Position numbers and translations under genes: made by a program | Assembly (NCBI GenBank): GCA_031296355.1 | Contig: JARLFX010000179.1 | Span: forward strand, 1-13,352 | Length of the DNA: 13,352 bases | Reading direction: 5' to 3' | Origin: Acidobacteriaceae bacterium | GTDB taxonomy: Bacteria > Acidobacteriota > Terriglobia > Terriglobales > Acidobacteriaceae | Part shown: piece after piece, positions 1-8,046 of the stretch | How the letters are laid out: each line of letters starts with the position of its first letter | How positions within the stretch are numbered: position 1 is the first letter of the stretch | The notes under the pieces: generated by a model | Database searches by the model: none | Told to the model about the DNA's origin: nothing | The model's input: only the letters and a program-made list of their open reading frames with translations

Positions 1-2611
1 GGCCAAAGCGGCCCAGATAATTCGCTTCGAAGATGCCGCCTTTTGATACTTGTTGTTGGATGCCGAAATTGAAGCCAATGACGTAGGCGTTCTTATAGTT
101 CTTATCCGGGTAGATGATGGAGTAGGGCAGCGTGAAGGATGCTGTTTCCGGTGTGAAATCCGAAGGGATCGCCGGCTTATTGTAGAGGGGATTGGTCAGG
201 CTACCATCGGGATACTGATAGTTCGCGTTGTAAGTGAAAGGTTCGGTCATGCCGACGATGGTCGCGGGAATAGCATCGTAAAAAGTTCCGCCGCCGACAC
301 GGATCGCCGTCTTTCCGTTGCCGAAAACGTCATAGGCAAGGCCGAAGCGGGGCGAGACGTTGGTGTAATCCGTATTGATGAGCGAGCGCGGAACCCCGGG
401 GTCGCCAACGAAGGCCAGATCGGCCGGGGCACCCTTGAATTTCGTAGATTGATACCCGCGCACGAAGGTGGCGGCGTGTCCGTTGGGCTGATACCAAGGG
501 TAGGGAAGTTCATAGCGGACGCCGAGATTGAGCGTTAGTCGCGACGTAAGACGCCACTGGTCCTGGACATAGAAGTAGATCGCGTGCTGGATTGCCGCAA
601 TGGTTTGGCCATTGCCGACAGTTTCCGAGTAGATCAGCCCCATGATGAAGTCAGAAGCCTGCACATTGGTGTAGCCGGGGTTGCCGTAGAAGCGGAAGGT
701 GCCGACATTATCGCGGTTATTGAGATACTGCGAGCGCAGATAATCGGTGCCGAACTGTAGTGAATGGCGGCCATGTGCGTAATTGACGTTGTCAACAAAC
801 TCGATGTTCTGATTGACGGAGAGGGTATGTGCGTCAGCCGCATTGCCGAGGTTGAAGCGTGTATTGATCACCAGGTTGGGCAGCGATTGGAACCCGGGAT
901 ATACAAAGTTGGAACCGAAACTTTGCAGCGTGTTGGTGTCGCTGGGAACTACGCTGTAGACGTAGCGCTTGTACCCGAGCGTTGCGGAGTTGACCATGTT
1001 CGGGCTGATGGTGAAGACATGATTGATCGAGCCTGCCGTAATGAAGGCGGCATTGTTGTCAACTTCGTAGGTGGGGACGCCGGTGTCTGCACTGGAGCCG
1101 CCGTTAGCCGCATGGTCAGAGTTATCGAAGCGATAAAAGCGGAAGGCCATGTTCTGTCGCTGGCTCAAGTTGTAATCGACGCGTGCAAAGCCACCGTATT
1201 CACGCTGTGGCTTGGACGATGGGGCGCTTGAATACAGGAATTGTGCGCTACCCAGCCTTGTATCGGGCGCTGGAATATAGCCGGCTTTGATAATTGCCTG
1301 CACGGTTGGATCAAAACAGACCGACGGAATTTCAGCTTTTTTGATATAGCCTGTGCCTAGATTGGTAAGCGCAGTGATGCATGGGCTGATGCCAGTGTGT
1401 CCCTGCGCGATCCAGGTGGAGTTGATCTGACTGTTGGCCGTCGATACATTGGAGCCAAAGGAGGACGTTGGCGACTCAAAGAGCGGGTTGACAATCAGGG
1501 AGTCCACCAGGTTGGAGGATTTCGCGTCACCGGCGAAGCTGGCGCAGGTCTGTCCTGCAAGCGCCGGATTCGTACACATGAGCGGCGTGCCGTCGGGATT
1601 CATGCCTTCTTCCGCCATGGTCAGCGTCTCGGCGTTAGCCTGTATCGCGGAGAAGCCCACCAGACTCTGATACTCGGCCTCGTAGAAGAGCTTGTCGCGG
1701 ATGATCGGACCGCCAACAGCGCCGCCGAACTGATACGTGTGCTGCGGTGGGCGCTGGTTGCTGAAGTAGTCCTTCGCATCGAACATCGAGTCGTGATAGT
1801 GGAAGAAGACCTCGCCATGCATCTGGTTCGAGCCCGACTTGGAGACGACGTTGTAAATACTGCCGGCATTGCGGCCGTATTGTGCGGAGAAGTTGTTGAG
1901 CTGAACGCTGACCTGCTGCAGCACAGCATGGTTCGGATAGTTGATTCCAGTGTTCAGGTACAGGTTGTTCCACAGCAGGCCATCGAACAGGAAGAGGTTC
2001 GAGTTGCCGCGTGCGCCGTTGGCGCTGAAGGTGGCTCCGCCATTTTCATCGGTGAAGGTGGTGGGCGCGCTCACATCCGTTACGCCAGGCAGCAACGCGG
2101 CCATGGAGATGACGTTGTTGCCGTCGATAGGGAGATTTTCAACCAGGTCATTATCAATGACGGTCTGTACCGTTGCCCCTTGCGTGTCCACGGAAACGGC
2201 GTCAGCGTTAACCACGGTCTGCTCTTCCACTGAGCCTACCTGCAATGTTGCATCCACGCGGAAATGCGAGTCTGCGTCAATGTTGATGTGGTTCGATACG
2301 AAGACGCTGAATCCAGGTACCGTCACCCGAAAGGTATAGGTGCCGACGGGAATACTGCTGAAGGTGAATTCACCCTGCTCATTGCTGGTCGTGCGATACA
2401 CGTTGCCGCGCTCCTGGGATGTGAGCGTAACCGCGGCGCCTGGAATGACGCCGTGCTGGCTGTCAGTTACATTGCCTCCGATATTGCCGGTATTCTGCGC
2501 CTGCCCCCAGCAGGTGGCGGCGGAGCCGAGAAGTGCGGTGATAGCAAGCAGGCAGATCCCGAAGGTTGCGAGCAATGAACGATGGCCACGAAGAGAACAA
2601 AGGAACGACAT
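1..2611 (-). CDS. Oar-like TonB-dependent receptor, 3' end cut off by window edge
   Basis: An outer-membrane receptor gene reading leftward; 870 codons are visible with no in-frame stop, and the C-terminal part of the barrel lies beyond base 1. Reading from the ATG at 2611: a signal peptide (about residues 1-36, hydrophobic core LLAITALLGSAA), a carboxypeptidase-regulatory-like beta-sandwich (about 41-125, with GVIPGAAVTL and the FTFSSIPVGTYTFRV strand), a plug region (about 130-265, with LPIDG, NGARGNSNLFLFDG and QYGRNAGSIYNVVSKSG), then barrel strands starting near GGPIIRDKLFYEAEY (299-313). The family transports oligosaccharides or other large substrates using TonB energy. The start is supported by a GAGG 6 bases upstream (2618-2621) and an in-frame TAG just before. 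Four cysteines (346, 356, 411, 432) cluster in one putative surface loop. It follows the GH79 gene by 56 bases, so co-transcription is likely and suggests a glycan substrate (inference). No TonB box was recognised. Confidence 0.93.
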   Translation of the reverse strand, partial: MSFLCSLRGHRSLLATFGICLLAITALLGSAATCWGQAQNTGNIGGNVTDSQHGVIPGAAVTLTSQERGNVYRTTSNEQGEFTFSSIPVGTYTFRVTVPGFSVFVSNHINIDADSHFRVDATLQVGSVEEQTVVNADAVSVDTQGATVQTVIDNDLVENLPIDGNNVISMAALLPGVTDVSAPTTFTDENGGATFSANGARGNSNLFLFDGLLWNNLYLNTGINYPNHAVLQQVSVQLNNFSAQYGRNAGSIYNVVSKSGSNQMHGEVFFHYHDSMFDAKDYFSNQRPPQHTYQFGGAVGGPIIRDKLFYEAEYQSLVGFSAIQANAETLTMAEEGMNPDGTPLMCTNPALAGQTCASFAGDAKSSNLVDSLIVNPLFESPTSSFGSNVSTANSQINSTWIAQGHTGISPCITALTNLGTGYIKKAEIPSVCFDPTVQAIIKAGYIPAPDTRLGSAQFLYSSAPSSKPQREYGGFARVDYNLSQRQNMAFRFYRFDNSDHAANGGSSADTGVPTYEVDNNAAFITAGSINHVFTISPNMVNSATLGYKRYVYSVVPSDTNTLQSFGSNFVYPGFQSLPNLVINTRFNLGNAADAHTLSVNQNIEFVDNVNYAHGRHSLQFGTDYLRSQYLNNRDNVGTFRFYGNPGYTNVQASDFIMGLIYSETVGNGQTIAAIQHAIYFYVQDQWRLTSRLTLNLGVRYELPYPWYQPNGHAATFVRGYQSTKFKGAPADLAFVGDPGVPRSLINTDYTNVSPRFGLAYDVFGNGKTAIRVGGGTFYDAIPATIVGMTEPFTYNANYQYPDGSLTNPLYNKPAIPSDFTPETASFTLPYSIIYPDKNYKNAYVIGFNFGIQQQVSKGGIFEANYLGRFG

Positions 2612-2617
2612 AATGAA

Positions 2618-2621
2618 CCTC
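2618..2621 (-). promoter_or_regulatory. Ribosome binding site of the TonB-dependent receptor
   Basis: GAGG on the minus strand, 6 bases before the ATG at 2611. It fixes the start of the receptor, whose frame is closed by a TAG seven codons upstream. Confidence 0.6.
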
Positions 2622-2667
2622 AACAATCCCTATCTGAACTACGGTTAGACATTTGCGAATACTCGTA

Positions 2668-4122
2668 CTAGTCCAGGCTGACGGAGGCCGCGCTGAACGC
2701 CGGCAGGGAAACCTGGAACGTGCCGTCTGATCCGTGCAGGACTTCGCTGGAGCCGGGTTTCCATGCGCCATTGTCGGCCACTGCAGTACCGCCAAAGATG
2801 ACGCCAGTGGTTGCATCCACCGCCGGGGCGGTCAGGCGCAGAACCGATGCTGAATTCTTTGCTTTGCCGGTGGGAAGGTGGACAGTGAGGATGGTGGACT
2901 GATTGCCCTTGTTGAATGCGAGAACGGTGATCTTGCCTTTCTTCTGCATGGCATAGGCCGTCACGTTCAGATTTTCTTTCTGCAGTTCGGAAGCAAGCAT
3001 AGTGGCCCCCAGCAGCGGGCGCACGAAGAGCAGGCCGTAGTACTCGGGCCGTGCACTGAATCCTTCTTTTGGCGAACCTGCGATGGGTGTGTAGAGACCG
3101 TTGCCGCCACCGTGTAGGTTCACGCCCGTGCCGCCGATGGTTGCGATCTGCGACAGGAAATCGCCAACCCACAGAGCAGAGGCGAAGGTGTCACTAACGC
3201 CCTTCTTGCCGGCGTTATAGCAGGTATTGCCTTCCGACATGCGATACGGGAGGCCAGCCTCGCGCGCAAGGTCGACTGCACGAACCACGTTGGGCATGAA
3301 CTTCGCTTGCTGATTGAGGAGATAGTCAATGGTCATGCGCGGATCGGTCGGCGGGCCTTCAGCATAGTAGTGTGCGGTCAGCAAACCGACAGAGCCTTTT
3401 GTGTCCTTTGCGAACGTTCCGACCCAATCAGGTTTGAACGACGTATCCGGTCCGGCGAGCGGTGCATTGGGTACGCGCTCCAGCACGCTGGCTTTGAAGG
3501 TCTGCCATTTGGCGATGTATTCCGGATACTTCCAGCGATCTTTGGGGTCGCCGTTATGCTTGAAGAGATCGGGCTCGTTGCCGAACTGAAAGGCGAGCAG
3601 GCGAGGGCCGCAGATCTTTGCGACGTATGCCGCTTCGTCTGCCGCAGACTCTACAGTGCCGCGAGCAAGATTTAATCCGTAGATGAGCTTCCAGTTGGTC
3701 GCCAGTAGGAAGGTATTCAGATTGCGAATGGCGAGCGGCGTAATCACAAACGTTCGCGTGGTGCCTTTGCCCGGGTCAGGGCCTTCGGTGCCGTCAGCAT
3801 CCGCTGTAGCTGCTGGCAGGTCAATGGGAGACCATGCCGTGAACTCGCTCATGTTGCCGCCGATGCGAAGCACGCCATCGTTGCCGAGGGTGCGGAAGAA
3901 TTGCACCAGGGCTGCGTTGTCTCCACTGAAAAATCCGGGATGCACAAGCTGCGACGACTCGTAGCTCAGGCCGGTAAAGTCCGCGGGGATATGCGCCACG
4001 GCTTTGTCGGTATGGATCGTCAGCGAGGGTGCAGCGTTGGCACCTTCCATGGCCCAGGTAGGACGGGTGATTGCGACGGCGGCTGCAACGGTGGCAACGG
4101 ATAGAAAGTGGCGGCGGTTCAT
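2668..4122 (-). CDS. Exported GH79 family beta-glucuronidase
   Basis: A 484-residue glycoside hydrolase expected to release terminal glucuronic acid from glycans. The N-terminus MNRRHFLSVATVAAA matches a twin-arginine export signal, with likely cleavage near residues 24-31. A (beta/alpha)8 domain follows, with RIGGNMSEF at 86-94, the acid/base motif FGNEPD (E183) and the nucleophile motif MSEGNT (E297). The last ~105 residues form a beta-sandwich typical of GH79. The 114-residue separation of the two glutamates equals that I recall for the Acidobacterium capsulatum GH79 beta-glucuronidase (E173/E287), and the total length is similar. The frame stays open to 4353, but the ATG at 4122 is chosen because it places the twin-arginine motif at the N-terminus; no clear Shine-Dalgarno precedes it. 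It is the first gene of a probable unit with the TonB receptor. Family assignment is strong; exact substrate (free glucuronate versus 4-O-methyl) is not visible. Confidence 0.92.
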   Translation of the reverse strand: MNRRHFLSVATVAAAVAITRPTWAMEGANAAPSLTIHTDKAVAHIPADFTGLSYESSQLVHPGFFSGDNAALVQFFRTLGNDGVLRIGGNMSEFTAWSPIDLPAATADADGTEGPDPGKGTTRTFVITPLAIRNLNTFLLATNWKLIYGLNLARGTVESAADEAAYVAKICGPRLLAFQFGNEPDLFKHNGDPKDRWKYPEYIAKWQTFKASVLERVPNAPLAGPDTSFKPDWVGTFAKDTKGSVGLLTAHYYAEGPPTDPRMTIDYLLNQQAKFMPNVVRAVDLAREAGLPYRMSEGNTCYNAGKKGVSDTFASALWVGDFLSQIATIGGTGVNLHGGGNGLYTPIAGSPKEGFSARPEYYGLLFVRPLLGATMLASELQKENLNVTAYAMQKKGKITVLAFNKGNQSTILTVHLPTGKAKNSASVLRLTAPAVDATTGVIFGGTAVADNGAWKPGSSEVLHGSDGTFQVSLPAFSAASVSLD

Positions 4123-4169
4123 GGTATGCATACGAGTTTCTGGGTCCAGTTCTGGTTGAGCTTGCGATG

Positions 4170-4180
4170 ATCGAGTCGAT
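4170..4180. promoter_or_regulatory. Odd-length palindrome in the GH79 leader, possible operator
   Basis: ATCGA-G-TCGAT, two perfect 5-base arms around one base, lies 48 bases upstream of the GH79 start in the only non-coding stretch between that gene and the upstream terminator. Position fits a regulator site, but no promoter boxes could be defined and an 11-base palindrome may be chance. Confidence 0.25.
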
Positions 4181-4230
4181 AGTGAATAAGTAATTCGTTC
4201 GTGTTTTGATCTACCTGCTTGTGTACGCAG

Positions 4231-4280
4231 GAAAAAGAGGGGCGGCAATCCGTACGGCTCAATCTCGTCTTGCCGCCCCT
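4231..4280 (-). terminator. Intrinsic terminator of the NHL lipoprotein gene
   Basis: On the minus strand an 11-base perfect stem (arms 4270-4280 and 4238-4248, AGGGGCGGCAA/TTGCCGCCCCT) with a 21-base loop is followed directly by CTTTTTC (4231-4237). It begins 31 bases past the stop codon of the lipoprotein gene and insulates it from the GH79 unit downstream. Confidence 0.85.
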
Positions 4281-4310
4281 GGGTGAAATTTTCTCGGAAG
4301 GCCGCGGTGC

Positions 4311-6494
4311 TTACTGCGGTCGACCGGATTTGGCAAGCGACAGTGCAGGCCACACGGGAGCAGCGGAGCCGATGATCTCGACCAGGTTGCCGCTGGCTGC
4401 ACTGGCTACCCAGATATCCCCGGCACTATCGAGTGCCAGGCCGCGCGGCCCATAGAGCGCAGCTCCTGTAGTCTGGCTGCTGCCAGTACCGCAGGCTAAA
4501 GTTGTCGTATTGACGCGGCATGGCTTGTCAATGCCTCGTGCATATGCATTGACTGTGTCATAAGCGCTGACCGAGCCAGCTGAACCATTGTTATTGTCGG
4601 CGGTCCAGAAGACATCGTCTCCATCCATCGATGCGTAACGCGGGTATCCGACATTCACTGGAATGCCTGATCCAGCTGCGAGAGTCGTGCTGTCGCCTGT
4701 TCCGGTAGCAGTGATCTCATATAGCCCGGTGGCATTAACCTCCCAGCCATTCCCATGACTGTCAGGTGCTATGCCGTAGCCATTGCTTGTTGAACCTGCG
4801 GTCGCCGCCGATTTCAATGTTCCGTCATACGCCGGAGAGGCCACCGTCCCAGTGTTAGGAAAGAAGAACGCGGCGGAGTTGCTACTGGCATTTCCAATGG
4901 CCCAGATATCCAGATTGGCATCCAAGGCAAGCTGATAGAGACCCTGCGTAGCGGCAGGAGGATTAGTGAAGGCAGCGACTGGCGTGTATTGCGGTACTCC
5001 TCCAGTGGTTCCGGTATAGGTCAGTTTCTGGATGTTCACAGTGGGTGACGCTACGCTCGACGAGTACCAGATATTGTTGAAGGGGTCGACCGCAATGCCG
5101 AATGGTGAGGAAACCGCAGTCGTAATGGCTTGCAACACGGCACCAGTAGAGCCGCTGTAGATGGTAATGATCTGATTGGCTCCACTGCTGTTATTGGCTG
5201 TGAGCACATTGCCCAGACCATCAGTAGCGATGAATTTAACTACCTTCTGAACCGAATTCTGCGGTGTGCTCCATAGGGGTACACCGTTGTATGCGAAGCC
5301 CACTACATTTTCCCATCCCTGGGAGCTGGCGTCATTGTTGGTGACATACACGTTGTCGCTGATATCAAGTGCAACCGTCCAGGGATAGGTCAGGCCGGGG
5401 CAAGTGCCGGTGCAACCAGTGGTTACTGCGCCTTGCAGTTTTGGAATAACGACGGCAATCGACCAGTCTGGCGGTGCGGAAGTAAGTGCCGACGAATAGA
5501 AGCCGTTGCCCGTGGCCAGACCGAAGAGGCAGGTGGTGCCGGTCGTGGTGCCGGATCCTGCGGCTGTGCAATCTGTACTCCATGTCGTTGTGGCGATGTG
5601 CGGGTACTTGGCGAGGTTAATCATTGCCTGCAGCGTGTTGGAAGGGACGAGGGAGCCGCTAAGTGGAGGCGTGGTCAGACTGAAGAGCTTGCCGCAGCCG
5701 GAGCCATCATTGGAAGTGGCCGTGTTGGTGCCGGTTACTCCAGTCGTATTTATGCAGGATTGCAGGATGTTTCCCATCACGTTGATCAGGGCCGCAGGTA
5801 CTACAGCAGCGGTATTAGCGGGGGAAGGCAGTGTTGAATTTGCTTGCCCGGTAGTTGTGTTGACCAGATTGGTGGCATTCGCAAACGCATGGCCCAAACC
5901 TGCTGCCTGTGTTACCAGACAGGTGGTTCCGTTGGCTATGCAGGGTGTTGCGGCATTGTTATTGGCGGGAGCGCTGATGTTCACTACTGCCGATGCACCC
6001 GAGCCGGTGATGGTGGTGAAGTTCCCCAGTGCATAGGCTGCAGCCACGGTCGTCAGTTCATCCACCCAAACAAACTGGCCGGCAGTATAGGTTGTGCCAG
6101 AGTAGAGATCACTGCACTTTCCCAGCGCGGCGATCAGTAGAGAATTGTTATTGACCGCATTGCCGCCTGTATCGCCAGCGGCTATTGTCACGTAAGCGAA
6201 TTGGCCTGCAGGGCAGGCGACATTGGGCGCTAAGGTGAAGCCACCCCCAGTATCTGTCGTCGTAGTGGGTGCTAACTGTAGGGCCGCGCCGCCGTAGCCA
6301 TTGTTCTGGGTGGCGTAGAGGGTGACGGCCGCGCTCTGGATTGGGTTCGGACCGCCATGCACAATGCCGGTGATAGCAGCCAGGGACGTATCTGTCGGCC
6401 CTGCCATGGTCTGCACGCCGCAGCCGGTAGTGAGGGCGAGAGCGGTAGTGGCTATTCCAGTAAGCAGAATTGAGCGTAGATCGAAGCGAATCAT
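4311..6494 (-). CDS. NHL-repeat beta-propeller envelope protein, probable lipoprotein
   Basis: A 727-residue secreted protein of unknown specific role. The signal peptide (1-24) ends in ALALTTGC, a near-lipobox with threonine rather than leucine at -3; Cys25 would be the lipidated residue. Residues ~38-160 contain a carboxypeptidase-regulatory-like fold (ITGIVHGGPNPIQSAAVTLY) and a conserved-looking FVWVDELTTVAAAYAL segment. A Thr/Asn/Ala-rich stretch with several Cys follows to ~365. From ~370 to 705 there are about five NHL-type blades, recognised by repeated signatures: PWTVALDISDNVYV, PFGIAVDPFNNIWY, QLALDANLDIWA, GIAPDSHGNGWE and PRGLALDSAGDIWV. The C-terminus is short and Pro/Arg-bearing. 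The ATG at 6494 is preferred over one at 6515 because AGGAAGGA sits 5 bases before it. NHL propellers bind proteins, glycans or other ligands, so a surface binding role is possible (inference). It lies between hydrolase/receptor and transporter genes, with its own terminator. Confidence 0.85.
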   Translation of the reverse strand: MIRFDLRSILLTGIATTALALTTGCGVQTMAGPTDTSLAAITGIVHGGPNPIQSAAVTLYATQNNGYGGAALQLAPTTTTDTGGGFTLAPNVACPAGQFAYVTIAAGDTGGNAVNNNSLLIAALGKCSDLYSGTTYTAGQFVWVDELTTVAAAYALGNFTTITGSGASAVVNISAPANNNAATPCIANGTTCLVTQAAGLGHAFANATNLVNTTTGQANSTLPSPANTAAVVPAALINVMGNILQSCINTTGVTGTNTATSNDGSGCGKLFSLTTPPLSGSLVPSNTLQAMINLAKYPHIATTTWSTDCTAAGSGTTTGTTCLFGLATGNGFYSSALTSAPPDWSIAVVIPKLQGAVTTGCTGTCPGLTYPWTVALDISDNVYVTNNDASSQGWENVVGFAYNGVPLWSTPQNSVQKVVKFIATDGLGNVLTANNSSGANQIITIYSGSTGAVLQAITTAVSSPFGIAVDPFNNIWYSSSVASPTVNIQKLTYTGTTGGVPQYTPVAAFTNPPAATQGLYQLALDANLDIWAIGNASSNSAAFFFPNTGTVASPAYDGTLKSAATAGSTSNGYGIAPDSHGNGWEVNATGLYEITATGTGDSTTLAAGSGIPVNVGYPRYASMDGDDVFWTADNNNGSAGSVSAYDTVNAYARGIDKPCRVNTTTLACGTGSSQTTGAALYGPRGLALDSAGDIWVASAASGNLVEIIGSAAPVWPALSLAKSGRPQ

Positions 6495-6499
6495 GAGTG

Positions 6500-6507
6500 T
6501 CCTTCCT
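6500..6507 (-). promoter_or_regulatory. Strong ribosome binding site deciding the lipoprotein start
   Basis: AGGAAGGA on the minus strand ends 5 bases before the ATG at 6494. It makes that ATG, rather than the in-frame ATG seven codons upstream at 6515, the likely start. Confidence 0.75.
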
Positions 6508-6517
6508 GAGTACATCC

Positions 6518-6533
6518 AGCGGCAAAGGCCGCT
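6518..6533 (-). other. Stem-loop in the lipoprotein 5' leader
   Basis: AGCGGC-CTTT-GCCGCT, a perfect 6-base GC-rich stem with a 4-base loop, lies 10 bases upstream of the ribosome binding site. It may affect mRNA stability or translation; it has no U tract, so it is not a terminator. Confidence 0.4.
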
Positions 6534-6591
6534 TTGGCTTGATGGGACATGAAGAAAACTGTTGTTCTCTTCGAAATGCTGGTTCCCCTTT

Positions 6592-6607
6592 ATTCAAGCG
6601 GTTGAAT
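6592..6607. promoter_or_regulatory. LacI-type operator-like site
   Basis: ATTCAA-GCGG-TTGAAT is a perfect 6-base inverted repeat whose core AAGCGGTT fits the AAnCGnTT pattern common to LacI/GalR-family operators, with a central CpG. It sits about 8-23 bases downstream of the transcription start expected from the candidate promoter at 6622-6651, a position suited to repression. The LacI-family gene at 8047 is an obvious candidate to bind it. Binding is inferred, not shown. Confidence 0.5.
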
Positions 6608-6621
6608 GAATTGCGTTGACC

Positions 6622-6651
6622 ACAATCCACCCTGGGAACCACACTTGTCAA
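6622..6651 (-). promoter_or_regulatory. Candidate sigma-70-like promoter for the lipoprotein gene
   Basis: On the minus strand a perfect TTGACA (6646-6651) is followed after 18 bases by GATTGT (6622-6627, 3 of 6 matches to TATAAT). The predicted leader is about 120 bases and contains the operator-like site and the stem-loop. The rest of the non-coding stretch 6495-6711 shows no gene and no clear terminator for the transporter upstream. Confidence 0.45.
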
Positions 6652-6711
6652 GAGTTTTATTTGTTACTAGAGGAAATCCCCGGAAAACCGTTGTTATTTC
6701 GAGAATGAATT

Positions 6712-7935
6712 TTAGCCGTGAACGCTCTCTGTGGGGGTGCCGCCCCGGTTTTGGGCAGCGAGAATAATCACCCCGGCAAGGCTGAGCAGAGCCAGAGCTG
6801 CTGCCAGGGAGAAGGCAGTCCGGAAGCCCTGGCGGGCGATGATGGCGCCAGCCAAAGGAGCGGTGGAGGCCAAAGAAAGCTCGATAAATGCGGTATACAC
6901 GCTGACGGCAGAGGCGCGATCACGGGGTTCTACGGATTGCAGCGTCTGCACGCACAGCGCAGGAAAAACGAGAGAGAAGCCTGCCCCGATCATGCAGGCG
7001 GCAGCGAAGGCGGCCAGCGGAGTATGCGCCAGCGCGAGAATCAGCAGCCCCGCAATCTCCACCGGCAGAGAGGCAAGTGCAATCGGGAAGGGGCCGCTGC
7101 GATCGACATACCGGGCCAGCACCAGGCGAACGGCTACGAAGACGATACCGTACAGGCTGAGGGGCAGCGCAGAGTGAGGCCAGTGCTGAGATTGGAAGAA
7201 AAGCGTGATGAACGACGAGAAGACGCCAAAGCCCGAAGCCGCTAACGCAAGCGCAATGCCATACGGCACCACCCTGCGCACGACGCCGAACAGATGCAGC
7301 GCTTCCCCGGGCGGGACCGCTACCGCCGGCAAGCGATAGGTCAACACCGCGCCCGCCAGACACAGCAGACCAATGCAGAGACCGAGGGACGGCATGTTGG
7401 GATGGGTCGCCATCCACAGGCCGATCGGCGCGCCGAGCGCGAGTGAGCCGTAGGAGGCGACTCCGCTCCATGCCACGACCTGCGCGTTGTGAGCAGCGCC
7501 TGTGCGCTGGATGCCCCAGACCGTTCCTGCGGTGGAGACCCAACTGACGCCCCAGCCCAGCAGCAGGCGGCTGATCAGAATGCCCCAGAGCGCGAGCGAG
7601 CGATGTTGCAATGGCGCAAGAGTAGCCAGGGCAAAGAGCACGGCGCTGAATACGATAAGCAGGAGTCCGCGGCTGACAGTGCGTTGCGGGCCGAGCGTAT
7701 CGGTAACCCGCCCTGCGGAGGCGCGGTTCAACAGTGTGGCAATGAACTGGGCGCTTACGGTGAGGCCTGCCAGGGTAGTGCTGTAGCCGAGCGTTCCATG
7801 CACAAAGCTGGGCACAGCGGCGGCTTCAAGGCCGACGGCAAGATAGGCAACGAAGACCAGGGCGGTGGTAGGGAAGAGCAGGCCAGCGACACGCATTTCC
7901 GCGGCGGAAGGCGGCGAAGATGCAGGGCGGGTCAT
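6712..7935 (-). CDS. MFS transporter, YhhS/YfcJ-like
   Basis: A 407-residue inner-membrane protein with about 12 hydrophobic segments, the usual MFS length. By eye it resembles the E. coli YhhS/YfcJ group of putative efflux carriers: GRVTDTLGPQR (75-85, the loop 2-3 motif A), ALALAASGFGVFSSFITLFF (228-247) and GAGFSLVFPAL (317-327) have close counterparts there. Substrate is unknown; members are often called arabinose-efflux-like, which is a family label only. The frame is open to 7995, but the ATG at 7935 gives a short polar N-terminus before the first membrane segment and is preferred. No Shine-Dalgarno is seen before it. A TACACT hexamer only 6 bases upstream of the ATG raises the possibility of a leaderless transcript (weak). 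The gene is divergent from the LacI-family regulator, 111 bases away. That arrangement often means shared control, but no operator-like palindrome was found in the gap. Confidence 0.88.
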   Translation of the reverse strand: MTRPASSPPSAAEMRVAGLLFPTTALVFVAYLAVGLEAAAVPSFVHGTLGYSTTLAGLTVSAQFIATLLNRASAGRVTDTLGPQRTVSRGLLLIVFSAVLFALATLAPLQHRSLALWGILISRLLLGWGVSWVSTAGTVWGIQRTGAAHNAQVVAWSGVASYGSLALGAPIGLWMATHPNMPSLGLCIGLLCLAGAVLTYRLPAVAVPPGEALHLFGVVRRVVPYGIALALAASGFGVFSSFITLFFQSQHWPHSALPLSLYGIVFVAVRLVLARYVDRSGPFPIALASLPVEIAGLLILALAHTPLAAFAAACMIGAGFSLVFPALCVQTLQSVEPRDRASAVSVYTAFIELSLASTAPLAGAIIARQGFRTAFSLAAALALLSLAGVIILAAQNRGGTPTESVHG

Positions 7936-8046
7936 GGAACGAGTGTAACTGCGCCAGGGAAAATTTCGCATTGCCGCAGAATGACGTACTCTCATGAAGA
8001 TAAGATTCTCCCTATATGCTGGTCATCAGCCAGGAGACAGTGGCAC

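Noticed and set aside
1397..2233. Plus-strand open frame of 278 codons
   Set aside because: It is antisense to the TonB receptor, whose continuous translation has clear domains; the plus-strand product shows no recognisable motifs.
4123..4353. Upstream extension of the GH79 frame
   Set aside because: It would bury the twin-arginine signal 77 residues inside the protein and run through the terminator of the preceding gene.
6660..6711. Possible terminator of the MFS transporter gene
   Set aside because: The GGTTTTCC and GGATTTCC elements resemble a direct repeat rather than a stem, and no T-tract follows a hairpin.
7489..8046. Upstream extension of the LacI-family reading frame
   Set aside because: This part overlaps the transporter gene in antisense and is low-complexity; the ATG at 8047 has a ribosome site and gives the family length.
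7936..8046. Divergent gap searched for LacI operator and promoter pairs
   Set aside because: No AAnCGnTT core and no -35/-10 pair with acceptable spacing was found; only isolated -10-like hexamers such as TAAGAT and TATATG.
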